64,000 nucleotides of DNA from Azospirillum sp. 412522 (GTDB taxonomy: Bacteria > Pseudomonadota > Alphaproteobacteria > Azospirillales > Azospirillaceae), in assembly GCF_019805165.1 (NCBI RefSeq), contig NZ_RWIJ01000009.1, forward strand, positions 1 to 64,000, written 5' to 3'. Position 1 is the first letter of the stretch; each line of letters starts with the position of its first letter. Below are positions 9,121 to 16,252 of the stretch, one piece after another. The notes under the pieces are model-generated. The model had not been told where the DNA came from. It did not search any database and was given only the letters and a program-made list of their open reading frames with translations. A program made the translations under genes and the position numbers.

Positions 9121-9662
9121 TGCGCACCCTCCCCATCCTGCGAACCGCACTTCTCGCCGCCGCCCTGCTGCTGCCGCTGTCGGCCTGCAAGCAGGAAAAG
9201 GCGGAGGTCGCCCCGCCGCCGCCCGCCGTCCTGACCGCCGACGCCGTCGGCCATTACTGCGGCATGAACCTCGCCGACCATTCCGGCCCCAAGGGCCAGA
9301 TCCTGGTGAAGGGGCAGGAGCGGCCGATCTGGCTGTCCTCCGTCCGCGACACCTTCGCCTTCACCATGCTGCCGGAGGAGCCGAAGGAGATCGGCGCCAT
9401 CTACGTCACCGACGTCGCCAAGGCCAAGGACCCCGCCGCCCCCGACATGACGGCCTGGGTGGAGGCGCGCAAGGCGTGGTACGTGCTGGGCAGCAAGCTC
9501 CGCGGCGGCATGGGCGAGGCGGAGCCCTATCCCTTCTCCGACAAGGCGGCGGCAGAGCGTTTCGCCGCCGCCAACGGCGGCACGGTCCTGCGCTTCGCCG
9601 ACGTGCACGAGGACCAGATCCTCACCCCGCCCGCCGCCACCATGGCCGAGGGGGAGCATTGA
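9120..9662 (+). CDS. nosL: NosL, copper-binding outer-membrane lipoprotein chaperone
   Basis: NosL binds Cu(I) and delivers it for NosZ assembly. The 180-residue product has a lipoprotein signal with lipobox 'LSAC' (Cys about 22). The NosL domain follows, with 'YCGMNLADHSGPKGQI' (copper-site Cys and Met region), 'FTMLPEEPKEI', 'WVLG'-like strands and 'GTVLRFADVHED' near the end. It overlaps nosY upstream and nosX downstream by single bases. Confidence 0.93.
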   Translation: MRTLPILRTALLAAALLLPLSACKQEKAEVAPPPPAVLTADAVGHYCGMNLADHSGPKGQILVKGQERPIWLSSVRDTFAFTMLPEEPKEIGAIYVTDVAKAKDPAAPDMTAWVEARKAWYVLGSKLRGGMGEAEPYPFSDKAAAERFAAANGGTVLRFADVHEDQILTPPAATMAEGEH

Positions 9663-10699
9663 TGGAAACCGCCCTTTCGCGTCCCTTCACCCACCCCCTG
9701 GCCAGACGCCGCTTCCTCGCCATCGCCGCCGCCGCCGCCGGCCTGTCGCTTCTGCCGCACCGCCTGCTGCGGGCGGAAGGGGTTCCCGTCCGGGTCTGGC
9801 GCGGCGTCGCGCTCGGCGCCGACGCCAGCCTGACCATCGCCCACCCCGATCCCGCGGAAGCGGACCGCCTGATCGCACTCAGCCTGGCGGAGGTGGAGCG
9901 GCTTGAGCGCGTCTTCAGCCTCTACCGCCCCGACTCCGCGCTGCGCCGCCTGAACCGCGACGGCCGGCTGGACTCCCCGCCCGCCGACCTCGTCCGCCTG
10001 CTGTCGGAGGCCGCCGCCTTCGGCCGCGCCACCGGCGGCGCCTTCGATCCCACGGTGCAGCCTTTGTGGCAGCTCTATGCCGGCCATTTCGAACGCGCGA
10101 ACGCCGACCCCGCCGGCCCGCCGGAGAGCGCGATCCGCGCCGCCCGCGCTCTGGTCGATGTCCGCGCCCTGCGGGTGGAGCCCGACCGCATCGCCTTCGC
10201 CGCCGGGGGCATGGCGGTGACGCTGAACGGCATCGCCCAGGGCTACGTCACCGACCGGGTCAGCGAACGGCTGAAGGCCGAGGGCATGGACAACGTCCTG
10301 GTCGATATGGGCGAGCTGCGGGCGCTCGGCCATCACCCCTCCGGCCGCCCCTGGGCCGTCGGCCTCGCCGACCCGGCGAACTTTGATTTGGCCGACCCCG
10401 ACCGCAGCACGGAGACCGTCGGCCTCGCCGACGGCGCGATGGCGACCTCGGGCGGCTACGGCACCCGCTTCGACGCCGCCGGCCGCTTCACCCACCTGTT
10501 CGACCCGGCGAGCGGGGCCTGCGCCGCCCAATGGCTGGCGGTCACCGTCCAGGCCCCGGACGCCACGACGGCCGACGCCCTGTCGACCGCCCTGTCGGTG
10601 GTGCCGGCGGACCGGGTTCCGGGGATCCTGGCCGCCTATCCCGGCGTCACCGCCCGCTTCACCCACCCCGACGGCCGCATCCTGCGGCTGCCGGCCTGA
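9662..10699 (+). CDS. nosX: NosX/ApbE, FAD:protein FMN transferase
   Basis: ApbE-family enzymes attach FMN covalently to a threonine of target proteins. In nos operons the target is the FMN-binding domain of NosR. The 345-residue protein has an N-terminal RR-containing signal ('ARRRFLAIAAAAAGLSLLP'), which suggests Tat export. The ApbE domain is seen in 'ERVFSLYRPDSALRRLN', 'TGGAFDPTVQPLW', 'LNGIAQGYVTDRV' and 'ATSGGYGTRFD'. It starts at the nosL stop (TGATG). Confidence 0.93.
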   Translation: METALSRPFTHPLARRRFLAIAAAAAGLSLLPHRLLRAEGVPVRVWRGVALGADASLTIAHPDPAEADRLIALSLAEVERLERVFSLYRPDSALRRLNRDGRLDSPPADLVRLLSEAAAFGRATGGAFDPTVQPLWQLYAGHFERANADPAGPPESAIRAARALVDVRALRVEPDRIAFAAGGMAVTLNGIAQGYVTDRVSERLKAEGMDNVLVDMGELRALGHHPSGRPWAVGLADPANFDLADPDRSTETVGLADGAMATSGGYGTRFDAAGRFTHLFDPASGACAAQWLAVTVQAPDATTADALSTALSVVPADRVPGILAAYPGVTARFTHPDGRILRLPA

Positions 10700-10714
10700 T
10701 ATCGGATCCTCGTC

Positions 10715-10879
10715 ATGGGAAGTTTCAGCCTGTTCCACTGGGCCATCGTCCTCCTGGCCGTCCTGCTGCTGTTCGGCGCCGGCAAGCTGCCGTCCGTAAT
10801 GGGCGACTTCGCCACGGGCATCAGGAGCTTCAAGGCCGGCCTGAAGGACGGGGACGAGGATCGCAAGCCGATTGCGTGA
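10715..10879 (+). CDS. tatA: TatA-like twin-arginine translocase subunit of the nos operon
   Basis: The 54-residue product has an N-terminal helix '[20 protein letters not shown]', the FG hinge, then an amphipathic helix '[16 protein letters not shown]' and a short charged tail ending 'DRKPIA'. This is the complete architecture of a small TatA/TatE. It follows nosX by 15 bp. A tatE gene at the end of nos clusters is known in Pseudomonas stutzeri. A dedicated TatA would help export the Tat-dependent NosZ and NosX. Its short tail suggests a TatE-like accessory rather than the housekeeping TatA. Confidence 0.88.
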   Translation: MGSFSLFHWAIVLLAVLLLFGAGKLPSVMGDFATGIRSFKAGLKDGDEDRKPIA

Positions 10880-10913
10880 TTGGAAAAGGGAGCTTGGTTC
10901 CCCCCTCCCGCCC

Positions 10914-11837
10914 TCACGAGGCGGGCGCCAGCGCCCTGGTGAACTGCGCCAGATTGTGGCGCATCATGTCGATGTAGGTCGCGGCCGGCCCGTCCGCCGC
11001 CGACAGCGCGTCGGAATAGACCCGGCCGCCGATGCGCGCCCCGGTCTCGCGGGAGATCTGCTCCAGCAGGCGCGGGTCGGCGATGTTCTCGACGAAGACC
11101 GCCTTGATCTTCTCCTTCTTGATCTGGCGGATCATCCTGGCGATGTCGCCGGCCGACGCCTCCGCCTCGGTCGACATGCCGACGGGGGCGAGGAAGGTCA
11201 CGCCGTAGGTCTTGCCGTAATAGCCGAAGGCGTCGTGCGAGGTGACGATCTTGCGGTCCTTGCGCGGGATCGGCTTCAGCGCGGCCTTGATCTCCGCCTC
11301 CACCGCGTCGAGCTTGGCCTCGTAGGCGGCATGGTTGGCGCGCAGCGTGGCGGCCTTGTCCGGCGCGGCGGCGACGAGGCCCTTCAGGATGTTGTCGGCA
11401 TAGATTTTGGCGTTCGCGACCGACTGCCAGGCATGCGGGTCGAAAGCGCCGTGGCCATGGTCATGGTCCTCATGCCCATGGTCCCCATGCTCCTCCTCCC
11501 CGGCGATCGGCTTGACGCCGCTGCTGGTGACGGTGACCGGCCCCTTGTAGCCGGACGCCTTGACCAGCCGGTCGATCCAGCCCTCCATCCCCAGACCGTT
11601 GACGACGACGAGGTTGGCGGCGCCCAGCGCGCGGGCGTCGGCGGGGGTCGGCTCGTAGACATGGGCGTCGCCGTCGGGGCCGACCAGGGTCGTCACCGCG
11701 ACCTCGTCGCCGCCGATCTGGCGGACCATGTCGCCGAGGATGGTGAAGGTGGCGACCACCTTCACCGGTTCGGCCAGGGCGGGAAGCGCGAACAGCGCCA
11801 GCGCCGCCGTCACGGAGACGGCAAACAGACGTTTCAT
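10914..11837 (-). CDS. znuA: Zinc ABC transporter substrate-binding protein (ZnuA/AztC type)
   Basis: The 307-residue periplasmic cluster A-I metal-binding protein has a Sec signal ('FALPALAEP') and ligand histidines in 'GDAHVYEPTP' and 'FDPHAWQ', plus a further ligand region 'IVTSHDAFGYYGKTYG' and 'FVENIADPRLLEQI'. Between residues about 115 and 135 lies a His/Asp/Glu-rich loop (HGDHGHEDHDHGHG) typical of zinc ZnuA proteins. It is the last gene of the zinc operon, 51 bp after the permease. It is convergent with tatA. Confidence 0.93.
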   Translation of the reverse strand: MKRLFAVSVTAALALFALPALAEPVKVVATFTILGDMVRQIGGDEVAVTTLVGPDGDAHVYEPTPADARALGAANLVVVNGLGMEGWIDRLVKASGYKGPVTVTSSGVKPIAGEEEHGDHGHEDHDHGHGAFDPHAWQSVANAKIYADNILKGLVAAAPDKAATLRANHAAYEAKLDAVEAEIKAALKPIPRKDRKIVTSHDAFGYYGKTYGVTFLAPVGMSTEAEASAGDIARMIRQIKKEKIKAVFVENIADPRLLEQISRETGARIGGRVYSDALSAADGPAATYIDMMRHNLAQFTRALAPAS

Positions 11838-11888
11838 CGGAGTTTCTCCTTGAGAAGCGACTATGGAAAGCAGGGAAGGGGAGGGGGC

Positions 11889-12773
11889 TCAGGCCGCCAG
11901 ATGCCGGCCGGGGAACCAGCGGGTCCGCAGGCTGCCGACCGGCCCCAGCGCCAGCGACAGCAGGTAGCCGGCCCCGGCGACCAGCACGATGGACGGCCCG
12001 GACGGCAGGTTGAGGTGGAAGGACAGCAGCAGCCCGCCGATGCCCGACGCGAAGGCGAGCGCCATGGCGGTCAGCGCCAGCGTGGCGATCCCCTCCGCCC
12101 AGAAGCGGGCGGATGCCGCCGGCAGCATCATCAGCCCGACCGCCATCAGCGTGCCCAGCGCCTGGAAGCCGCCGACGAGGTTGAGGACGACCAGCACCAG
12201 GAAGACGAGGTGGCACAGCGCGCCGAGCCGGCCGCGCGATCCGCCGACCGCGCGCAGGAATCCGGGATCGAAGCATTCCACCACGAGCGGCCGGTAGAGC
12301 GTCGCCAGGACCAGCAGCGTGACGGTGGCGATGCCGGCGACCAGCAGCAGCCCGGCGTCGTCCACCGCCAGGATGGTGCCGAACAGCACATGCATCAGAT
12401 CGACGTTGCTGCCGCGCAGCGAGACGATCAGCACACCGCCGGCCAGCGAGATCAGGTAGAAGGCGGCGAAGCTGGCATCCTCGCGCAGTGCCGTCACCCG
12501 CGACACCAGCCCGGCGAGCAGCGCCACCGCCAGCCCGGCGAGAAAGCCGCCGATCCCCATCGCCCACAGCGACAGGCCGGCGGCGAGGAAGCCGATGGCG
12601 GCGCCGGGCAGCACGGCATGGGACATGGCGTCGCCCATCAGGCTCATCCGCCGCAGCACCAGCAGGATGCCGACGGGACCGCAGCCGAGCGACAAAGCGA
12701 GGCAGGCGGCGAGCGCCCGGCGCATGAAGGCGAACTCCAGGAAGGGGTCCACCGCGAAATCGTAAAGGGTCAT
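11889..12773 (-). CDS. znuB: Zinc ABC transporter permease (ZnuB/AztB type)
   Basis: The 294-residue ABC-3 family permease has about eight transmembrane helices and the early family signature 'FMRRALAACLALSLGCGPVG' and 'MSLMGDAMSHAVLPGAA'. The latter is the conserved segment of Mn/Zn permeases. Its ATG overlaps the stop of the ATPase gene (12770-12773). It forms the channel for zinc bound by the downstream periplasmic protein. Confidence 0.93.
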   Translation of the reverse strand: MTLYDFAVDPFLEFAFMRRALAACLALSLGCGPVGILLVLRRMSLMGDAMSHAVLPGAAIGFLAAGLSLWAMGIGGFLAGLAVALLAGLVSRVTALREDASFAAFYLISLAGGVLIVSLRGSNVDLMHVLFGTILAVDDAGLLLVAGIATVTLLVLATLYRPLVVECFDPGFLRAVGGSRGRLGALCHLVFLVLVVLNLVGGFQALGTLMAVGLMMLPAASARFWAEGIATLALTAMALAFASGIGGLLLSFHLNLPSGPSIVLVAGAGYLLSLALGPVGSLRTRWFPGRHLAA

Positions 12774-13576
12774 GGCTCGGCTCTCCGGCAGGGTCCGGCC
12801 TTGTCGTCCCCCTTCTCGGGCCAGCCCTCCGCCATCGCGCGGGCGCGGACGAGGTTCGCCGGAGCCAGGGCGTCGGCGGTGCGGCCCCAGGCGATCGGCT
12901 CGCGCGCCAGCAGTAGCGTGTCGGGGAAATGGCTGCGGACCTGCTCCAGGTCGTGCAGGACGGCGATCACGGTGCGCCGCTCGCCATGCCAGCGCCGCAC
13001 GACGTCGAGCAGGTCGGCGGTCGTCCGGGCGTCGATGGCGGTGAAGGGCTCGTCGAGCAGGATCAGCCGGGCGTCCTGCACCAGCATGCGGGCGAACAGC
13101 ACGCGCTGGAACTGGCCGGCCGACAGGGCGGCGATCGGACGCCGCTCGAAGCCGGACAGGCCGACCACCGCCAGCGCCTCCTCCGCCCGGTCCCGCAGCG
13201 CGCCGCCGATGGACCGGAAAATCCCGACCCGCCGCCAGTGCCCGAGCAGCACGGTGTCGAGCACGTCGATGGGGAAGTCGCGCTCGACCTCGGCCTGCTG
13301 CGGCAGATAGGCGATGTCGGCGGCGGTCAGGCCGTGCAGCGTCACCCGGCCGTCGAGCGGGCGCAGGGCGCCGACCATCGCCTTCAGCAGCGTGCTCTTG
13401 CCGGCGCCGTTCGGGCCGACCACGGCGGTCAGCGATCCGTCGCGGAAGCCGCCGCTCAGATGATGGACCGCCGGATGCCGGCGGTATCCCAGCGTCAGGT
13501 CGGTCAGCCGGACGAGCGGATCCGCCGTCGCGTCTGAGAAGGGCAGGGTCGCGCCGGGGGTCGCGCCGGGGGTCAC
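12770..13576 (-). CDS. znuC: Zinc ABC transporter ATPase (ZnuC/AztA type)
   Basis: The ATPase carries Walker A 'GPNGAGKSTL', the signature 'LSAGQFQR', and Walker B 'LILLDEPFTAID'. Longer in-frame starts exist (ATG 13591, ATG 13630). GTG 13576 is chosen because it overlaps the TGA of the upstream 43-codon gene (GTGA), in keeping with the tight coupling of this operon. The 'PGATPGAT' stretch near the start has a low-complexity look. The choice of start is uncertain, the function is not. Confidence 0.88.
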   Translation of the reverse strand: MTPGATPGATLPFSDATADPLVRLTDLTLGYRRHPAVHHLSGGFRDGSLTAVVGPNGAGKSTLLKAMVGALRPLDGRVTLHGLTAADIAYLPQQAEVERDFPIDVLDTVLLGHWRRVGIFRSIGGALRDRAEEALAVVGLSGFERRPIAALSAGQFQRVLFARMLVQDARLILLDEPFTAIDARTTADLLDVVRRWHGERRTVIAVLHDLEQVRSHFPDTLLLAREPIAWGRTADALAPANLVRARAMAEGWPEKGDDKAGPCRRAEP

Positions 13577-13704
13577 GCCGGGACTCCCCATTCCAGGGCC
13601 CACCCCACCGTCAGCCAGAGCAGGGCGCACAGCAGGATCGCCGCGGCGATCCGGGAGGTCGCGGCGGCGGCCAGGGGCGAGCGGACGCGGTCAGTGTTCG
13701 TCAT
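13573..13704 (-). CDS. Small single-helix membrane protein in the zinc operon
   Basis: The 43-codon frame encodes a basic N-terminus ('MTNTDRVRSPLAAAATSR') and one transmembrane helix ('IAAAILLCALLWLTVGWAL') ending 'EWGVPA'. It overlaps the 3' end of the DUF1826 gene by 14 bp and the probable GTG start of the ATPase gene by GTGA. This placement strongly suggests a real, translationally coupled gene. I do not recognise the family. Small Trp-rich membrane proteins in zinc operons could stabilise the transporter or act at the membrane in zinc handling. Confidence 0.6.
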   Translation of the reverse strand: MTNTDRVRSPLAAAATSRIAAAILLCALLWLTVGWALEWGVPA

Positions 13705-14401
13705 GGTCCAGGCACAGCAGCAGACGCGGAGCGCCCGACGGGTCGGCGGGCGGCGAGCGATGGACGAGGCCGCGCCCGCGGTTTCCGGGCCAGCCCTCGC
13801 CTTTCAGCAGGGCGACATCGCCGGCGCGCAGCGATTGGACCCGGCCGGGATCGGACAGCACGGCCTCGTTGTCGCCACGGCCCAGTGCCGGACGGGTGAC
13901 CGCCCCGTCCGGAAGCCACTGGGTTCCGGCGCCCCGATAGGTGCAGAGCAGGCGGAGGCCGACGTAATCGACATGGAAGAACCGGCAGCCGTCGCCGGGC
14001 AGGCTGTCCAGCCGCAACCGCAGCGCCGTGCAGCCGACGATGTCGGCGTAGAGCCGCACCAGAGCGACGATGTCGGCGAGCAGCGGTCCTTCGATCCGGC
14101 GGGGCGGCAGCGCCGCCAGCAGGTCGCCGGCCGCCTCGTCGGGCGAAGTGGCGAGATGGCAGGAAAGCCCATGCGCCGCGACCCGGGCGCTCTGCGCGGC
14201 GACCCCGGCCGGGAGCGGCCGGCGCCAGACCGCCAGATTGACCTCGGAGCGCCGGATGACGGACAGCGCGTCGGCCGCGCGGCACTGCGCGACATGCTCC
14301 TGCCCCTTCGGATCGGCGGGCGGCCAGGTGGGAGGATGGGCGGGAGAACGGGCGGCGGCGGGGGCCGGCGATTGGGCCGCGGGCGGGGAAAGGCTTGGCA
14401 T
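13691..14401 (-). CDS. DUF1826 protein, zinc-operon member
   Basis: The 236-residue protein belongs to the DUF1826 family, which in proteobacteria is repeatedly found beside Zur-regulated zinc genes. Visible landmarks are 'NLAVWRRPLP', 'RLDSLPGDGCRFFHVDYVGLRLLCTYRG', 'GTQWLPDG' and 'LLKGEGWPGNRGRGLVHRSPP'. The HxD and the later H-R residues are arranged like a cupin/2OG-oxygenase-type metal site. The first 45 residues are Pro/Ala-rich and the true start may lie downstream. It is the first gene after the Zur-like box. Its biochemical role is not established. Confidence 0.85.
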   Translation of the reverse strand: MPSLSPPAAQSPAPAAARSPAHPPTWPPADPKGQEHVAQCRAADALSVIRRSEVNLAVWRRPLPAGVAAQSARVAAHGLSCHLATSPDEAAGDLLAALPPRRIEGPLLADIVALVRLYADIVGCTALRLRLDSLPGDGCRFFHVDYVGLRLLCTYRGAGTQWLPDGAVTRPALGRGDNEAVLSDPGRVQSLRAGDVALLKGEGWPGNRGRGLVHRSPPADPSGAPRLLLCLDHDEH

Positions 14402-14435
14402 GCGATCACGGCGGAAGGAGGCGTCGCATCAGTAA

Positions 14436-14450
14436 TGTTATATCATAACA
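14436..14450. promoter_or_regulatory. Zur-type operator upstream of the zinc operon
   Basis: TGTTATATCATAACA is a palindrome (TGTTAT-N3-ATAACA) inside an AT-rich island, 35 bp before the first gene. It matches the TGTTATA...TATAACA form of alphaproteobacterial Zur sites. Zinc-bound Zur would repress the operon. Confidence 0.8.
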
Positions 14451-14520
14451 TATTTTGCAAGCGCGCATTAACCCGCCCGACGGGCAACATTTGGGAAGCG
14501 TGATCCTACACAAAAAGGAG

Positions 14521-14605
14521 CGTCATCCCCGCGAAGGCGGGGATCCAGGCTTACCCATTGGTTCTGCTCGGGAAACGCTGGATCCCCGCCTGCGCGGGGA
14601 TGACG
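14521..14605. repeat. Composite inverted repeat (two hairpin arms)
   Basis: CGTCATCCCCGCGAAGGCGG... at 14521-14548 is mirrored by ...CGCGGGGATGACG at 14578-14605. Each arm is also a hairpin on its own (CCCCGC-GAAG-GCGGGG and CCCCGC-CTGC-GCGGGG). A 29-bp spacer separates the arms. This has the form of a dispersed REP-pair/BIME-like or MITE-like element. It lies between the zinc promoter and the toxin gene. Confidence 0.8.
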
Positions 14606-14641
14606 GACGAGAAAACCCCGTCTGCGCAAGAGCAAGGGAAC

Positions 14642-15019
14642 TTACGCGATCACCGGCACCCCATAGCGGGCGACGGCCTGATCGGCCGACACAAGCGTCA
14701 TTCCCTCGATCCGGGCCTGGGCCACCAGGGCCCGATCGAACGGATCGTCATGGTGGCGCGGCAGGTCCCCCGCGGCGATCCCATGCCCCGCCGTCATGTC
14801 GAGCGTCTCGATGCCCATCTCCGCCAGCAGGGCGTCCAACCGCTCCAGGGGAAAGGAAAGGCGCCCCAGCGCCCGTTTGATCGAAATCTCCCAGACGCTG
14901 ACGGCGCTGAGGAAGACCTCGTTGTCGGGGTTCACCACCGCGGCGGCGGCGGCGGCCGACAGGCGTTCGGGCTGGCTGGCCATCCAGATGAAGACGTGGG
15001 TGTCGACCAGCAGCCTCAT
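14642..15019 (-). CDS. PIN-domain toxin (VapC-like RNase)
   Basis: The 125-residue PIN-domain protein has the acidic residues expected of the metal-dependent RNase site: 'LLVDTHVFIWM' (Asp 5), 'SAVSVWEISIKRALG' (Glu), 'DDPFDRALVAQA' (Asp) and 'TLVSADQAV' (Asp). Proteins of this type cleave RNA unless bound by the antitoxin. Its start overlaps the antitoxin stop (ATGA), the usual arrangement of a toxin-antitoxin operon. Confidence 0.9.
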   Translation of the reverse strand: MRLLVDTHVFIWMASQPERLSAAAAAAVVNPDNEVFLSAVSVWEISIKRALGRLSFPLERLDALLAEMGIETLDMTAGHGIAAGDLPRHHDDPFDRALVAQARIEGMTLVSADQAVARYGVPVIA

Positions 15020-15258
15020 GGTTCCTCGCCCCGGAAGGCCTGGGACATCCCCTCCGGCAGCGGAGCGTCGAAATCCTCGCCCAGCACCACCTCGCCCTGC
15101 AACAGGCCGAGCGGGCGGGGCGCGGTCCGACGGCGCAGCGGAACCAGCCGGGCCATCGGCCGTCCGGCCTTCGCGATGACGATCTCCTCGCCGGCGGCGG
15201 CGCGGTCCACCAGCTGCGACAGGTTGGTCTTGGCGTCGTACAGGTTGACGGACTCCAT
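15016..15258 (-). CDS. Phd/YefM-family antitoxin
   Basis: The 80-residue protein begins 'MESVNLYDAKTNLSQLVDRAAAGEEIVIAKAGRPMARLVPL', the complete DNA-binding N-terminal domain of Phd/YefM antitoxins. A flexible C-terminal tail with 'EDFDAPLPEGM' follows, which in PIN-partner antitoxins fills the toxin active site. It precedes and overlaps the toxin gene. It is likely autoregulated through the paired palindromes at 15270 and 15308. Confidence 0.9.
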   Translation of the reverse strand: MESVNLYDAKTNLSQLVDRAAAGEEIVIAKAGRPMARLVPLRRRTAPRPLGLLQGEVVLGEDFDAPLPEGMSQAFRGEEP

Positions 15259-15269
15259 GGCACGGCTCC

Positions 15270-15287
15270 TTGGTCAAGCTTGACCAA
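15270..15287. promoter_or_regulatory. Palindromic operator 1 of the toxin-antitoxin operon
   Basis: TTGGTCAAGCTTGACCAA is an 18-bp perfect palindrome just upstream of the antitoxin start. A second copy lies 38 bp away. Paired sites suit cooperative autorepression by antitoxin-toxin complexes. Confidence 0.75.
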
Positions 15288-15307
15288 CTGTAACGCGCCG
15301 CATGGGG

Positions 15308-15325
15308 TTGGTCAAACCTGACCAA
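15308..15325. promoter_or_regulatory. Palindromic operator 2 of the toxin-antitoxin operon
   Basis: TTGGTCAAACCTGACCAA has the same arms (TTGGTCAA / TTGACCAA with one change) as operator 1. It ends two bases before the ubiV stop codon, so the ubiV end and the toxin-antitoxin promoter region abut. Confidence 0.7.
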
Positions 15326-15327
15326 CC

Positions 15328-16224
15328 TCACGCCACCCGCCGCGCCCCCGCGGTGTCGTGGTAGAAGCCGTTCACCAGCGGCGCGTCGATCAGCCCGCCC
15401 AGCTCCGCCGCCACCTCCGCCCCGTCGCGCCGGCCGTCCAGCACCGCCCGGAAGGCTTCGGCGACCCGCACCATGTCCATCGCCTGCGGCGACAGGCGGA
15501 AGCGGCTCACCCCCATCGCCACCAGCGCCGGCAGCTCCGCCGCCAGGCACAGGCAGCCGTGCGACATCGTCTGGGTCCCGTTGACGGTGAGGAAGGGCTG
15601 CCCGTCCATCGTCGTCACCGGCATGCCGTCCGGGTCCTTGCCGCAGACGAACTGGCAGCCGTCCTTGTGCAGCCCATGGGCGCGCGCGTGATAGCAGCGG
15701 GCCGAGATGGCGAGCGGCGCCCGCCCCCAGACCTGCACCTCGGTCTCGATGCCCAGCTCCCGCCCGGCCCTGGCCAGCACCGCGACGGTGGCGGCCGGCA
15801 GCTCGGCTGGCAGCGACACCGCCACCGCGCCGCGCTCCGCCATCCAGCCGAGAGTCGCCTCGTTGTAGACGTTGATCGTCGGCCCGACCGCATGGGGCCG
15901 CCCGGCCAGCAGGGCCAGCGCCCCCATGTCGTTGGCCTCCACAAGCCCGGCGTCCGCTTCCACCAGATCGCGCATCGCCGCGCGTTCGCGCTCGCTGCCG
16001 ACCAGGATCGGGCTGGCGAGCCACACCGTCTTGCCGGCGGCGCCCAGCCGCTCGATGACGTCCCCCATCGCCTCGGCGAAGAAGGGCGCCCGCTTGAAGC
16101 AGACGATCTCCCCGACGATCACCGTGTCCACCGGCGCCTCGTCGGCGATGCGGGCGTAGAAGTCGAGCCAGCGGTCGACCGGCCAGTTGAACAGCACCGG
16201 CCCCAGAGTGAGTGACGCAGTCAT
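15328..16224 (-). CDS. ubiV: UbiV, peptidase-U32-family protein for O2-independent ubiquinone hydroxylation
   Basis: UbiV with UbiU and UbiT carries out ring hydroxylation steps of ubiquinone synthesis without oxygen. The 298-residue protein keeps the expected [4Fe-4S] cysteines: 'EIVCFKRAPF' near the N-terminus and 'ARCYHARAHGLHKDGCQFVCGKDPDG' in the middle. The ATG at 16224 is chosen because GAGGAG lies 9 bp upstream. An in-frame ATG at 16248 also exists. It follows ubiU by 28 bp and is the last gene of ubiTUV. Confidence 0.93.
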   Translation of the reverse strand: MTASLTLGPVLFNWPVDRWLDFYARIADEAPVDTVIVGEIVCFKRAPFFAEAMGDVIERLGAAGKTVWLASPILVGSERERAAMRDLVEADAGLVEANDMGALALLAGRPHAVGPTINVYNEATLGWMAERGAVAVSLPAELPAATVAVLARAGRELGIETEVQVWGRAPLAISARCYHARAHGLHKDGCQFVCGKDPDGMPVTTMDGQPFLTVNGTQTMSHGCLCLAAELPALVAMGVSRFRLSPQAMDMVRVAEAFRAVLDGRRDGAEVAAELGGLIDAPLVNGFYHDTAGARRVA

Positions 16225-16252
16225 TCGGTAAAACTCCTCAGCGCTCAAGGGC

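Noticed and set aside
10872..13310. 812-codon plus-strand frame across the zinc operon
   Set aside because: It is antisense to three well-supported transporter genes, and its product is repetitive and Arg/Gln-rich.
14521..14605. CRISPR-like repeat
   Set aside because: Only two arms in inverted orientation with one spacer. There is no array of direct repeats, and no cas genes.
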